This document shows positions 1 to 8,952 of a stretch of 48,128 nt of DNA, piece by piece. The notes beneath the pieces were generated by a model that was not told where the DNA came from, ran no database searches, and saw nothing but the letters and a program-made list of their open reading frames with translations. This DNA comes from Micavibrio_A sp035759665 (GTDB lineage: Bacteria > Pseudomonadota > Alphaproteobacteria > Micavibrionales > Micavibrionaceae). A program made the position numbers and the translations under genes. The stretch's first letter is position 1, and each line of letters begins with the position of its first letter. Where the stretch lies: contig DASTUM010000128.1 in NCBI GenBank assembly GCA_035759665.1, forward strand, positions 1 through 48,128, in the 5' to 3' direction.

Positions 1-480
1 ATTCTCATGGGCGGCGTCCTCGAAAGTTTTGGCCAGCATATCATAGCGCGTTTCCAGCCCGCTCTTGTTGAGAAAGATGTTCTCATCGAAAAGAATGTTC
101 ATAAAATAGCGGGTTTTTTCCTTCAGGTTTGTAAAACAACCCCGATCGGAATCGACCATGGTCATTCTCTGCGCCGAGGGCAGCACACCGGATTCATTGC
201 GGTGGGTCCTGTGAGTCTCAATTAGTTCGAGCAACGTCTCCAGGAACGACAGGCAATTGCCGATTATCCGGATATCACGGTCGAGTTCCTTTTTCTTCAT
301 ATCGGAAAGAATACGGCCTATGTCCTGCGGCGTTCCATAAGGGGAAAAGCTCTGAACCTCGTATTGAAGCAGGTCGAGAGAATCGCCCTCCACAGCCCTG
401 CGGGCATTTTGTTCCGCTTTTTCTAGAAGCTCCTGCTGGGCGTTCAGGCTGCGCACATAATCAAGAAGCTTTTTTTCCAT
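1..480 (-). CDS. Unrecognised protein, N-terminal 160 residues (cut by window edge)
   Basis: The frame opens at an ATG at 478-480 (minus) and stays open to base 1, so only the first 160 residues are visible and the C-terminus lies outside the window. The visible part is charged, probably helical and soluble, starting MEKKLLDYVRSLNAQQELLEK, with no signal peptide or membrane segment. I recognise no domain. It lies 37 bases downstream of the acetoacetyl-CoA synthetase gene on the same strand, with no obvious terminator between them, so the two could be co-transcribed. No strong Shine-Dalgarno sequence precedes the ATG. That it is coding rests on the long open frame and ordinary codon use. Confidence 0.6.
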   Translation of the reverse strand, partial: MEKKLLDYVRSLNAQQELLEKAEQNARRAVEGDSLDLLQYEVQSFSPYGTPQDIGRILSDMKKKELDRDIRIIGNCLSFLETLLELIETHRTHRNESGVLPSAQRMTMVDSDRGCFTNLKEKTRYFMNILFDENIFLNKSGLETRYDMLAKTFEDAAHEN

Positions 481-517
481 GCTTCTGATTAAAATAAAGT
501 TTACGTTATGTCCATAA

Positions 518-2449
518 TTAATTCTTTAAGGCGCCGATATCTTTATATAAATCAAGGGATTCAGGATTGGCCAGCGCCTCGATATTTTTGATTTTGCGTC
601 CGTGAATGATATCGCGCACTGCCAATTCGGTGATCTTGCCGGATTTAGTGCGGGGGATATCGGCAATCTGGATGATCCGGGCCGGTACATGCCGCGGCGA
701 GGCACCATTCCGAATTTGTTTCTTAAGCTTTTCGGCCAGAACGTCATCGAGCTGTACGCCCGGCTTCAGCCGCACGAACAGAATGATGCGCACATCCCCT
801 TCCCAGTCTTGCCCTACGGCGATGCTCTCGACAACTTCGGGAATCTGTTCGACCTGGCGATAGATTTCCGCCGTGCCTATCCGTACGCCGCCCGGATTGA
901 GCGTAGCGTCCGAGCGTCCGTGGATGATAAGGCCGTTATGCGGCGTACGTTCGATCCAGTCCCCATGACACCAGACATTTTCAAAACGCCCGAAATAGGC
1001 TGCCTTGTACTTCTCGCCGTTCGTATCGTTCCAGAACATGACGGGCATGGACGGGAACGGCTTCGTACAGACAAGTTCACCCGATCCAGCGCCTGCGGGG
1101 ATCGGTTTTCCATCGTCGTCGAACACGTCGACGGCCATGCCTAGCCCCGGCCCCTGAATTTCCCCGCGATAGACGGAGCTAATTGGATTACCAAGCACGA
1201 AGCAGGAAACGATATCTGTCCCGCCGGAAATGGAGGCGAGGTGTAAATCCTTCTTTATATGGGAATAGACGAAGTCGAAGGATTCATGAACGAGCGGCGA
1301 GCCCGTCGAACAAACGACTTTCAAATCCGATAAATCATAATCCCGTCCTGGGTTCAGACCGTTCACTTTCAAGGCATCTATATATTTGGCGGAGGTTCCG
1401 AAAAGCATGGCTTTGTGCTTCGACGTATAGTCCCACAACACATTTCCATCGGGGTAAAAAGGCGATCCGTCAAACAGCAAAAGCGTCGCGCCCGACGCCA
1501 GGCCGGAGATCAGCCAGTTCCACATCATCCAGCCGCAAGTGGTAAAGTAAAATATCCCGTCCCCATATTTTATATCTGTCTGAAGCTGATGTTCTTTCAT
1601 ATGCTGAAGCAGCGTACCGCCATGGCCATGGACGATGCATTTTGGTATGCCCGTCGTGCCCGAAGAGAACATTATAAAAAGCGGATGATTGAAATCCACG
1701 CGTTCGAACGTCATGTCGGCAGCGGGCGCAAACGACGTACAAAGCGTGACGTTCGGCAAAAACGACGTATCGGGCTGTTCCTGCGTAAAGGGCACAACGA
1801 CGATTTGTTCAAGCCCTTTCAGATGCGGATGTACGTCCTTAACCTTCTGCAAACAGTCGATGATCTTGCCGTTATAGTAATAGCCGTCCACCGCCACGAG
1901 GATTTTCGGTTCGATCTGGCCGAAGCGGTCGATCAGCCCTTGCACACCGAAATCCGGCGAGGCGGAAGAGAAGATAGCACCCAACGACGAGGCGGCGAGG
2001 CAGGCGATAATCGTTTCAGGCATATTGGGCATGTACGCAGCGACGCGATCACCTTTTTTTATACCCCATGCCTTGAATTGCGCCTGCCAGCGGCCGACTT
2101 CGGCAAAAAGACCGGCGAAGCTCAGTGTGCGTTCGCGCCCCGGCTCATTCCGGAAGATAATGGCGGGCGCATCGTCGCGGCGTTTTAAAAGATTTTCGGC
2201 GTAGTTGATCTTTGCTTCGGGATAGAATTGCGCCCCCGGCATCTTATTGCCGTTTTTAAGGATGGTTTTTCTCTTTTCCCCGATAATTCCGGTGAAATCC
2301 CACACGGAATCCCAGAATTTTTCCGGATTTTCGACGCTCCATCGCCAGAACGCGTCATAATCGAGCCTTTCATGGCCGAGTTTCTTCATAAAGGCTGCGA
2401 GCTGCGTCTTTTCCGGCGAAGAGGGCGCCCAAAGAAGCTTATCCGACAT
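518..2449 (-). CDS. aacS: Acetoacetyl-CoA synthetase (acetoacetate-CoA ligase)
   Basis: This cytosolic enzyme of the ANL adenylate-forming superfamily activates acetoacetate to acetoacetyl-CoA with ATP, linking ketone-body or polyhydroxybutyrate breakdown to central metabolism. From the Met at 2449 it has 643 residues, close to the usual ~650. Visible motifs are the P-loop SSGTTGIPK (about 262-270), GGTDIVS (about 409-415), the HGRSDATLNPGG hinge region and the C-terminal PRTKSGK with the catalytic Lys near 605. An in-frame Met at 2494 would add 15 residues. Both starts have an AGGA 6-7 bases upstream; I prefer 2449 because family members begin near the LLWAPSPE-like segment. It is divergent from the dsbD-like gene. 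The full-length N-terminal AcsA-like cap and the motif spacing argue against a generic acyl-CoA ligase. Confidence 0.93.
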   Translation of the reverse strand: MSDKLLWAPSSPEKTQLAAFMKKLGHERLDYDAFWRWSVENPEKFWDSVWDFTGIIGEKRKTILKNGNKMPGAQFYPEAKINYAENLLKRRDDAPAIIFRNEPGRERTLSFAGLFAEVGRWQAQFKAWGIKKGDRVAAYMPNMPETIIACLAASSLGAIFSSASPDFGVQGLIDRFGQIEPKILVAVDGYYYNGKIIDCLQKVKDVHPHLKGLEQIVVVPFTQEQPDTSFLPNVTLCTSFAPAADMTFERVDFNHPLFIMFSSGTTGIPKCIVHGHGGTLLQHMKEHQLQTDIKYGDGIFYFTTCGWMMWNWLISGLASGATLLLFDGSPFYPDGNVLWDYTSKHKAMLFGTSAKYIDALKVNGLNPGRDYDLSDLKVVCSTGSPLVHESFDFVYSHIKKDLHLASISGGTDIVSCFVLGNPISSVYRGEIQGPGLGMAVDVFDDDGKPIPAGAGSGELVCTKPFPSMPVMFWNDTNGEKYKAAYFGRFENVWCHGDWIERTPHNGLIIHGRSDATLNPGGVRIGTAEIYRQVEQIPEVVESIAVGQDWEGDVRIILFVRLKPGVQLDDVLAEKLKKQIRNGASPRHVPARIIQIADIPRTKSGKITELAVRDIIHGRKIKNIEALANPESLDLYKDIGALKN

Positions 2450-2582
2450 GATTTTATCCTGTGCACTGGATGGGAATGAAGATCCGGCCGTCATAATAAA
2501 TCCTTTTTTATCCGTAGCATAGAGATAGACTTGAAGCCTACTTAGGCTAGATTACTTTGGTAACGAAATCGTGAAGGCGGAT

Positions 2583-4700
2583 ATGTTTCACAAACTGATT
2601 TTGGCTCTCGGCTTTCTGGCACTGGTTGTTTCTTTATTTTCAAACACTTCGCCCGCCTTGGCCGCCCCCGCACAAGAACATAACGTAGCGATCCGCCTCC
2701 TCCCCGAAAAAACGACAGTTAAAAGCGGCGATACGATTACGGTCGGGATTCAGCAGCAGATCCGCCCCGGCTGGCATACTTACTGGTTTAATCCCGGCGA
2801 TTCCGGCGCCATCATCCGCATAAAATGGTCGGGAGCAGAGGACATCGAAACGAAGGCGATTCAGTGGCCAATCCCGCATCGCCTGCCCATGGGGCCCTTG
2901 GTCAATTTCGGCTATGAGGACGAAGTGACGCTGCTCCAGGACATCACGCTCCCGGAAGTCAGCGGCGAGCCGCAAACGATCACGGCCGATATCGAAATCC
3001 TCGTCTGCAACGAGATCTGCATCCCCGAGAACCTGACGGAATCTTTCACCATCAACGGCGACGAAGAACCCGTACCGGCTGCCGTAGAGATGGCGCGCAC
3101 CAAACTTCCGATCGACATGGGATGGCAATCCGTGATGTCGGAGTCGGGCAAAAACCTGATTGTCACCGTTGCCACCGACACGCCGAACGCCTTTAACAAA
3201 TTGAAATCCATCGAGCTCTATCCCGAAGAATGGGGCCTGATTTCCAATCCCGACAAAACATCGGCGAAAAAAGATGAAGGGCATCTGATTCTCACGCACA
3301 AGCGCGGCGAACGCGATTTGTCGGACGCGCCGATCTCCAATCTCGTTATCGTTTATGAAGACGCGGCGGGCGCGCGCAAGGCCGTGCGGGTTTCGGGAGC
3401 GACCGGCGACGCGGTTTTCGCACATAAAAACTCGATCACTCAGGAAACGGGCGGATTCGTAAAGGCGATCTTCTTCGCCTTTCTCGGTGGCCTGATTTTG
3501 AACCTTATGCCATGCGTGTTCCCCGTGCTATCGATGAAGGCGCTGAGCCTTGTCAAACTGAAGGATAAAGACCTCGCCAAGGCGCGTATGAACGGCATTG
3601 CCTACACAGTCGGAATCCTTGCCTGCTTTACGGTGATTGCGGGAATTTTGCTGCTTCTCAAGGCCGGCGGTGCACAGGTCGGATGGGGATTCCAGTTGCA
3701 GCACCCGGCGATTATCCTCTTCCTCGCCTATCTGTTCTTCATCCTCGGCCTCAACCTGATCGGCTTTTTCGAGATCAATTTCAAATTCGTCAATGCGGGG
3801 CAATCGCTCACGCAAAAGACCGGCATGACGGGATCGTTCTTTACAGGCGTTCTCGCAACGCTGGTAGCAACGCCATGCACCGCGCCCTTTATGGGCGTAG
3901 CCATGGGATACGCCCTGACCCAGCCCGCTTTGCTCTCCCTCATGATCTTTCTTGCGCTCGGCTTCGGGCTGGCGCTGCCATATCTTGCTCTCACCTTCTC
4001 TCCGGCCCTGCGTCATATTCTGCCGAAGCCGGGGGCATGGATGGGAATTTTTAAACAATTCCTCGCTTTTCCGATGTTCGCATCGGCCTGCTGGCTGCTC
4101 TGGGTTCTGTCACAGCAAATCACGCATATGGGCGAATTGTTCGCGCTGTTCGGAATGCTCACCATCGCGCTCGGCGTATGGCTCGCGAGCAGGCAGCCGG
4201 CAAAAAAATGGGGGCGCCTGATCGTTCTTGCTTTGGCCTTTTTGTCCTTTGGCTTTGCGCTGTCGACCTTCTTCACCATCCGGCAGGAGGAATCCGAAGC
4301 TAGCCGAGCCGCGCTGGAAGCCGAAGACAACTGGGAAGGTTTCACCCGTGCGAAACTGGACGGTTACCTGAAAGGCAACGATCCCATATTCGTCAATATG
4401 ACGGCGGCGTGGTGCATCACCTGCAAAGTGAACGAGAAGGTCGCGCTCGCCACCGATTCGACACGCGAAATCTTTGAAAAGAATAATGTCCGCTATCTCA
4501 AGGGAGACTGGACGAATCAGAATCCTGAAATCACAAATTTCCTGGAAGAGTATGGACGCAGCGGCGTGCCCATCTATGTTTACTATGGCCCGCGAGTGAA
4601 GAGCGGGGCAAGGCCGGAACCGGTCATTCTGCCCCAGATACTGACGCCGGGCATCGTCCAGGATACGATCAACCCAACGCATGGAGAACATGACCAATGA
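2583..4700 (+). CDS. dsbD: DsbD/ScsB-type thiol:disulfide interchange protein
   Basis: This inner-membrane protein carries electrons from cytoplasmic thioredoxin to periplasmic thiol proteins. The order seen is a signal peptide (hydrophobic core, cleavage near PALA-AP), a periplasmic DsbD-alpha-like domain with a Cys pair (CNEIC, about 142-146), about eight membrane segments from residue ~285 to ~590, and a C-terminal periplasmic thioredoxin domain. The central domain has the paired cysteines of the DsbD core in LMPCVFP (C311) and ATPCTAPF (C432); the thioredoxin domain has WCITC (C611/C614). A GTG at 2571 would add four residues; the ATG at 2583 is preferred because GAAGG lies 5 bases before it. 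Its stop overlaps the redoxin start as ATGA, so the two are translationally coupled. The protein is 705 residues, longer than CcdA, which supports DsbD or ScsB. Confidence 0.9.
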   Translation: MFHKLILALGFLALVVSLFSNTSPALAAPAQEHNVAIRLLPEKTTVKSGDTITVGIQQQIRPGWHTYWFNPGDSGAIIRIKWSGAEDIETKAIQWPIPHRLPMGPLVNFGYEDEVTLLQDITLPEVSGEPQTITADIEILVCNEICIPENLTESFTINGDEEPVPAAVEMARTKLPIDMGWQSVMSESGKNLIVTVATDTPNAFNKLKSIELYPEEWGLISNPDKTSAKKDEGHLILTHKRGERDLSDAPISNLVIVYEDAAGARKAVRVSGATGDAVFAHKNSITQETGGFVKAIFFAFLGGLILNLMPCVFPVLSMKALSLVKLKDKDLAKARMNGIAYTVGILACFTVIAGILLLLKAGGAQVGWGFQLQHPAIILFLAYLFFILGLNLIGFFEINFKFVNAGQSLTQKTGMTGSFFTGVLATLVATPCTAPFMGVAMGYALTQPALLSLMIFLALGFGLALPYLALTFSPALRHILPKPGAWMGIFKQFLAFPMFASACWLLWVLSQQITHMGELFALFGMLTIALGVWLASRQPAKKWGRLIVLALAFLSFGFALSTFFTIRQEESEASRAALEAEDNWEGFTRAKLDGYLKGNDPIFVNMTAAWCITCKVNEKVALATDSTREIFEKNNVRYLKGDWTNQNPEITNFLEEYGRSGVPIYVYYGPRVKSGARPEPVILPQILTPGIVQDTINPTHGEHDQ

Positions 4701-5305
4701 TAAAGACCCTTTTTCTCGGCGCCCTCGCCGTTCTCGCGCTGAACGCAGCGCCCGCCTTCGCCGCTCCTGAAATCGGCAAAGCCGCGCCGGCGTTCACGGC
4801 AACCGATTCCAAAGGAAACGAGCACAAGCTCTCCGATTACAAAGGCAAGATCGTCGTCCTCGAATGGAACAACCCCGAATGCCCGTATGTGAAAAAGCAT
4901 TACGACGCGGGGAACATGCAAAAACTCCAGGAAGAAGAAACCGCCAAAGGCGTCGTCTGGCTCACCGTCAATTCCGGCGCGGAAGGCAAGCAGGGCCACC
5001 TGACGGGCGACGCCGCCAACGCCTACATCGCGGAAAAGGGCGCCAAGCAGACGGCCTATCTGATCGACAGCAAAGGCGAGGTCGGCAAGGCCTATGAGGC
5101 CAAAACCACGCCGCATATGTTCGTGATCGATAAAGAAGGCAACCTCGTTTACGAAGGCGCGATCGACGACAATGATAGCGCCAACCCCGCCGATGCCGCC
5201 ACGGCCAAAAATTACGTGACCGCCGCCATCGACGCCCTTGAAACGGGCAAGACGGTTGAAACGTCGAAGACCAAACCCTACGGCTGCGGCGTAAAATATA
5301 AATAA
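4697..5305 (+). CDS. Secreted thioredoxin-fold redoxin (PRX-like family)
   Basis: This 202-residue protein has an N-terminal signal peptide (MIKTLFLGALAVLALNAAPAFA) and a thioredoxin/AhpC-TSA fold. The segment VVLEWNNPECPYVKKHY has a single Cys (C62) followed by Pro, as in the PRX-like group with a CPYV motif rather than a CxxC pair. The cis-Pro region TPHMFVIDKEGNLVYEGAIDD is well conserved. It is probably periplasmic and may receive electrons from DsbD, since its ATG overlaps the dsbD stop (ATGA). Exact substrate is unknown. Peroxidase activity is possible, because a single peroxidatic-type Cys is present, but this is inference. A strong terminator follows at 5342, closing the two-gene operon. 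Confidence 0.85.
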   Translation: MIKTLFLGALAVLALNAAPAFAAPEIGKAAPAFTATDSKGNEHKLSDYKGKIVVLEWNNPECPYVKKHYDAGNMQKLQEEETAKGVVWLTVNSGAEGKQGHLTGDAANAYIAEKGAKQTAYLIDSKGEVGKAYEAKTTPHMFVIDKEGNLVYEGAIDDNDSANPADAATAKNYVTAAIDALETGKTVETSKTKPYGCGVKYK

Positions 5306-5341
5306 AATTCAAACAAGAACGAACCCTTCTGGAATTATTCA

Positions 5342-5372
5342 GGCCCCGTTTTTTAAACGGGGCTTTTGTTTC
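5342..5372 (+). terminator. Rho-independent terminator of the dsbD-redoxin operon
   Basis: A GC-rich stem (GCCCCGTT paired with AACGGGGC) is followed by TTTTGTTT, starting 37 bases after the redoxin stop. It is the classical form of an intrinsic terminator on the plus strand. Confidence 0.85.
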
Positions 5373-5434
5373 TGAATACAACCATACGCGTACTGAGCTA
5401 CGGTTTGGCGTCTAATCAAAAAAGGAAGGCATTA

Positions 5435-5556
5435 ATGATAAAAGCGCTTTATTTTATAACGATATTGGCATGCTTCTCCGCTTTACCTGCCTATTCGGAA
5501 TAATGGACAAAACCTACTCATGCTCCTTGACGGCGATTTAATAGAATCAAAAGTCG
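5435..5556 (+). pseudogene. Probable remnant of a small secreted protein gene
   Basis: A good ribosome binding site (AAGGAAGG) precedes an ATG at 5435 that opens a 22-residue frame, MIKALYFITILACFSALPAY plus SE, stopping at 5501-5503. That is a complete signal peptide ending at the expected cleavage point with nothing behind it. A second short open stretch from about 5519 (MLLDGDLIESKVGLFDPESI) follows in another frame. The simplest reading is a decayed gene for a small secreted protein, broken by a stop and a frameshift. A true 22-residue leader peptide is the alternative. Coordinates of the downstream part are approximate (it runs to about 5581). Confidence 0.35.
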
Positions 5557-5771
5557 GTCTTTTTGATCCCGAAAGCATTTGAACCGGCGGGCCTAAAGGC
5601 CCATCTTGAAGACAGGCCGTGTGGTTGCACGCTTAATTCTCAATATTCAAGCCGTTCGCGACTAGGCTCGCGACTCCAACCACGAATATGGTCCCTGTTT
5701 TTCATTTTGTGCTATGAAAAAGGGTGTGATTCGGCTTATCATATAAGAGAGTTCTTCATAACGGTTCCCCC
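5504..5771. other. Gene-poor interval before the histidine kinase
   Basis: This stretch (with the terminator and remnant above it forms a 466-base gap between intact genes) holds no convincing intact gene. It is AT-richer than its neighbours and has a small GGGCCTaaAGGCCC-like hairpin near 5590 and two near copies of GCGACT near 5659 and 5668. It must contain the kinase promoter, but I cannot place convincing -35/-10 boxes. Confidence 0.4.
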
Positions 5772-7697
5772 ATGTCTGCCAGCCGCCCTTTGAAAATACA
5801 ACAACCGCTCCGCGTGCAAGCCGAAAGCCTTGCAGACGACAAGATCGCGCGTCTGGTTCTAAGCCTTGGCGGGGCGGTGATCTACGCCAATGCGGCCTTC
5901 GAGGATTTCGCCGGGATGGCGGCCAAGGGCCTCGATTTTACGGAGATCGCCCGCTTTGCCGAACCGGACGACGCGTTCCGCGGATCGCCAATGATGATCG
6001 CACAGGAAGATTCCCTGTTCGCCGCCATGCGTTCAGGTCTGCATGAGATCGTTTTTCCGGCGAGCGGCGAACGTCTGGAAATGCAGTTCGATCTCGTCAC
6101 CGCCCGCGACGGCGAACGCTATGTCATCGCCTCCGCGCTCGAACAGGATGAGGGCTTCAGCCAGACGGTCGAAAAGATCATCAACCGCGAAACGCCGGAA
6201 GAAGAAAAGACTCTGCGTCATTTTCTCGATCTCTCCAGCGACCTGCTCGCAGTTTCCGGCGTGAGCGGCGCGTTCGAAAGCGTCAACGAACAATTCACCG
6301 ACCTTCTCGGTTTTTCCTCGCACGATTTGATAGGCCGCACCTTTCTGGATCTCGTCCATCCCGACGACCGTGCGACCGTCCGCACGGCGATGCAGGGTTT
6401 GCTGCACGAGAAATCACAGACCATCGATTTCGAATGCCGCCTGATTTCCAACCAGGCCAGAAGCTACTGGATGGACTGGAAGCACAAGAAGGCGGACGGC
6501 AGGATTTACAGCGCCGGTCGCGATATCACATCCATCAAGAAACACGAACAGGTTCTGCAAAGCCGCGAGCGGCAGCTTTCCGAAGCCGAGGCTATCGGCC
6601 ATATGGGCCACTGGCACTGGACGATGGATCATCAGGACATCCGTTTTTCGGATGAAATCTACCGTATGTTCGGCGTCGATTCCGAGAGTTTCCACCCGAC
6701 GCTCGATTCCGTCAACGCCATGCTCCACCGCCGCGATGCGGGCCGGATGATGCAGGCGTTCCAGCGCGCCATCATCGCGCAGAACGACCATGAAATAGAC
6801 TTTCGCATCATTCGCCCGGACGGCGAAATCCGTCATGTACGCTGCATGGGCCGCTGCGAGTTCGATCCTTCCGGCGACGTCACGGGGCTTTACGGCATCA
6901 TGCAGGATGTCACCGAAACGATGCAGCATGAACGCGCCCTGCTGGAAGCCAAGGAGTCCGCCGAGCGCGCTTATTCGGCCAAATCTCAGTTTCTCGCCAA
7001 TATGAGTCACGAGTTGCGTACGCCGCTCAATGCCATCATCGGATTCTCCGAGATGATGCAGCAGCAATTGCTCGGGCCGATCGGCAACGAACGTTATCTC
7101 GACTACATCAAGGGCATCAGGGAAAGCGGCGAGCATCTGCTTGACCTTATTACCGACATTCTCGATATGTCGAAAATCGAGGCCGGAAAATACGAACTCG
7201 ATCTGGGAGAACTCAATGTCGCAAAGGTACTCCGCCTCGCCGTTCATATGATCGAGGGCCGCGCCGCGGAACAGGGCATCCGGGTTTCGGTAAAAATCCC
7301 GGACGAGGCTATACAGATCGTCGCCGATCGCCGCGCCGTCATGCAGATCGCGCTCAATCTTCTTTCCAACGCCGTGAAATTCAGCCACCAGAACGGCGTC
7401 GTCGATATCGAATGCCTCGGCAAGGGCGATCACATCATGATTCGTGTCCAAGACACCGGCATTGGCATTCCTGCGCACAAGCTCTCCACCGTCACCAACC
7501 CGTTCGAACAGGCGGAAAGCCAGTATACGCGCAGCCATGAAGGATCGGGCCTCGGCCTTTCGATCACGAAGGAACTCACCGAACTTCATGGTGGCAGCCT
7601 TCACATTGAATCCAAACTGAACGTGGGAACCACGGTAACGATCCGCCTGCCGATGGACGCGCATCATTCGCGCAGCGGCACTCACGGCAATGCCTGA
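5772..7697 (+). CDS. Soluble PAS-domain sensor histidine kinase
   Basis: This is a 641-residue two-component sensor kinase without membrane segments or signal peptide, so it probably senses a cytoplasmic cue or works within a phosphorelay. The order is a degenerate N-terminal PAS-like region (about 25-125), a PAS domain (about 148-260; LSSDLLAVSG...FVHPDD-type motif), a PAS_3-fold PAS (about 272-385), HisKA with the phospho-acceptor H413 in NMSHELRTPLNAIIGFSEMM, and HATPase_c with the N box NLLSNAVKFS, the G1 box DTGIGIP and the G2 box GSGLGLSI. No receiver domain is fused and no response regulator gene is adjacent. The stop overlaps the start of the Hsp70-like gene by 8 bases, so the two are likely co-translated. 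No clear Shine-Dalgarno sequence precedes the ATG at 5772. Confidence 0.9.
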   Translation: MSASRPLKIQQPLRVQAESLADDKIARLVLSLGGAVIYANAAFEDFAGMAAKGLDFTEIARFAEPDDAFRGSPMMIAQEDSLFAAMRSGLHEIVFPASGERLEMQFDLVTARDGERYVIASALEQDEGFSQTVEKIINRETPEEEKTLRHFLDLSSDLLAVSGVSGAFESVNEQFTDLLGFSSHDLIGRTFLDLVHPDDRATVRTAMQGLLHEKSQTIDFECRLISNQARSYWMDWKHKKADGRIYSAGRDITSIKKHEQVLQSRERQLSEAEAIGHMGHWHWTMDHQDIRFSDEIYRMFGVDSESFHPTLDSVNAMLHRRDAGRMMQAFQRAIIAQNDHEIDFRIIRPDGEIRHVRCMGRCEFDPSGDVTGLYGIMQDVTETMQHERALLEAKESAERAYSAKSQFLANMSHELRTPLNAIIGFSEMMQQQLLGPIGNERYLDYIKGIRESGEHLLDLITDILDMSKIEAGKYELDLGELNVAKVLRLAVHMIEGRAAEQGIRVSVKIPDEAIQIVADRRAVMQIALNLLSNAVKFSHQNGVVDIECLGKGDHIMIRVQDTGIGIPAHKLSTVTNPFEQAESQYTRSHEGSGLGLSITKELTELHGGSLHIESKLNVGTTVTIRLPMDAHHSRSGTHGNA

Positions 7698-8952
7698 CAT
7701 TATTTCCTGTGGAATTGACTTTGGAACATCCAACTCCACGGCAGCAGTCTCCATGCCGCAGGGAAAAATGCTCGTGCCTCTTGAAGGGGGAAAAACCACC
7801 CTGCCTAGCGCGATTTTTTTTGTGAACAAATCAACGCCTGTTTTTGGACGCGAAGCGATCTCTTCCTATCTACAGCATGAGGACGGGCGCCTTCTGCGCG
7901 GCCTTAAAAAAATTCTCGGCACGTCTTTGATGGAAGACAAAACCAGCATCAACGGAAAATGGATGCCTTTTACAGAGGTTCTAAAAACATTTATCGATCA
8001 TCTAAAAACACAGGCCGATACGTTTTCGGATAAGGAAATCAAGCATGTCGTCATGGGGCGACCTGTATATTTTCACGACGGCGATGAAAACGCCGACAAG
8101 CTATCCCAGGATACGCTTGAAACAATTGCAAAGGCTTCAGGTTTTAAACATGTTGAATTTCTTTACGAACCCATTGCCGCAGCATTTTCCCATGAAAGTA
8201 ATGTCGAGGAAGAGAAATTGTCCCTTGTAATCGATCTTGGTGGCGGAACGTCTGATTTTACCGTTATCAGGATTTCCCGAAATCGCATGAACAAGCCCGA
8301 TCGGAAGAACGACATTCTTGCAACCACCGGGGTGCGCATTGGAGGCACTACATTCGATTATCGCCTCAGTTTGAAAAATTTCATGCCGCAGCTTGGACTG
8401 GGCAGTCTTTACCGTGATACGTTCGATAAGAATAAATTACTGCCCGCCCCCGCGGGCGCATACCACCGCTTGTCGGATTGGGCTATGGTAAACTTCGCGC
8501 AGACAAAAAAAGCGCTCGATGAAACCGTTGCGATCAGGCGAAAATCAGTTGAAGCGGAAAAAATGGAAAAGCTTTACAAGCTTCAGAAGGAACAACTGGG
8601 TCATGCGCTTCTGGAGCAGGTTGAAAAATCAAAAATCGCACTTTCTAAATTCACGGAACATGAGGCTGTCTTTAAAGCCATCGATTGCCTATTCAGCGTT
8701 ACAAGGTACGACTTCGAAACCGCCATTCACGAAGACGTCGAAAGGATATTTCTTTCCGTTAAGGAATGTCTTTCGCAGGCCGGGGTTACGCAAGAGGATA
8801 TCGAATTGATTATTCTGACTGGCGGGTCGACCGAACTTCCTGTTATCAACGGGATGGTGCAATCAATGTTTCCCAAAGCGGCTCTGTCACAAGGAAACAA
8901 GCTGGATAGCGTCGGACTGGGGCTAGCGTACCGCGCAGGGGCCATATTTTAG
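7690..8952 (+). CDS. Short Hsp70-family protein (YegD-like)
   Basis: This 420-residue protein has the actin/Hsp70 ATPase fold: phosphate-1 motif GIDFGTSNSTAAV (7-19), phosphate-2 motif IDLGGGTSDF (about 181-190) and adenosine motif ILTGGSTELPVI (about 375-386). It ends just after the ATPase domain and lacks the substrate-binding and lid domains of DnaK (~640 residues), matching the YegD group of atypical Hsp70 proteins, whose role is poorly known. It overlaps the upstream histidine kinase gene by 8 bases. By eye its codons are richer in A/T (AAA, TTT, GAA) than its neighbours, which may mean a separate origin. Its stop TAG (8950-8952) overlaps the stop of the convergent SDR gene. Confidence 0.85.
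   Translation: MPDIISCGIDFGTSNSTAAVSMPQGKMLVPLEGGKTTLPSAIFFVNKSTPVFGREAISSYLQHEDGRLLRGLKKILGTSLMEDKTSINGKWMPFTEVLKTFIDHLKTQADTFSDKEIKHVVMGRPVYFHDGDENADKLSQDTLETIAKASGFKHVEFLYEPIAAAFSHESNVEEEKLSLVIDLGGGTSDFTVIRISRNRMNKPDRKNDILATTGVRIGGTTFDYRLSLKNFMPQLGLGSLYRDTFDKNKLLPAPAGAYHRLSDWAMVNFAQTKKALDETVAIRRKSVEAEKMEKLYKLQKEQLGHALLEQVEKSKIALSKFTEHEAVFKAIDCLFSVTRYDFETAIHEDVERIFLSVKECLSQAGVTQEDIELIILTGGSTELPVINGMVQSMFPKAALSQGNKLDSVGLGLAYRAGAIF

Noticed and set aside
6414..7829. Long open frame of 471 codons on the minus strand opposite the histidine kinase
   Set aside because: It is antisense to a protein with clear HisKA/HATPase motifs; its composition is that of a shadow frame and no domain is seen.
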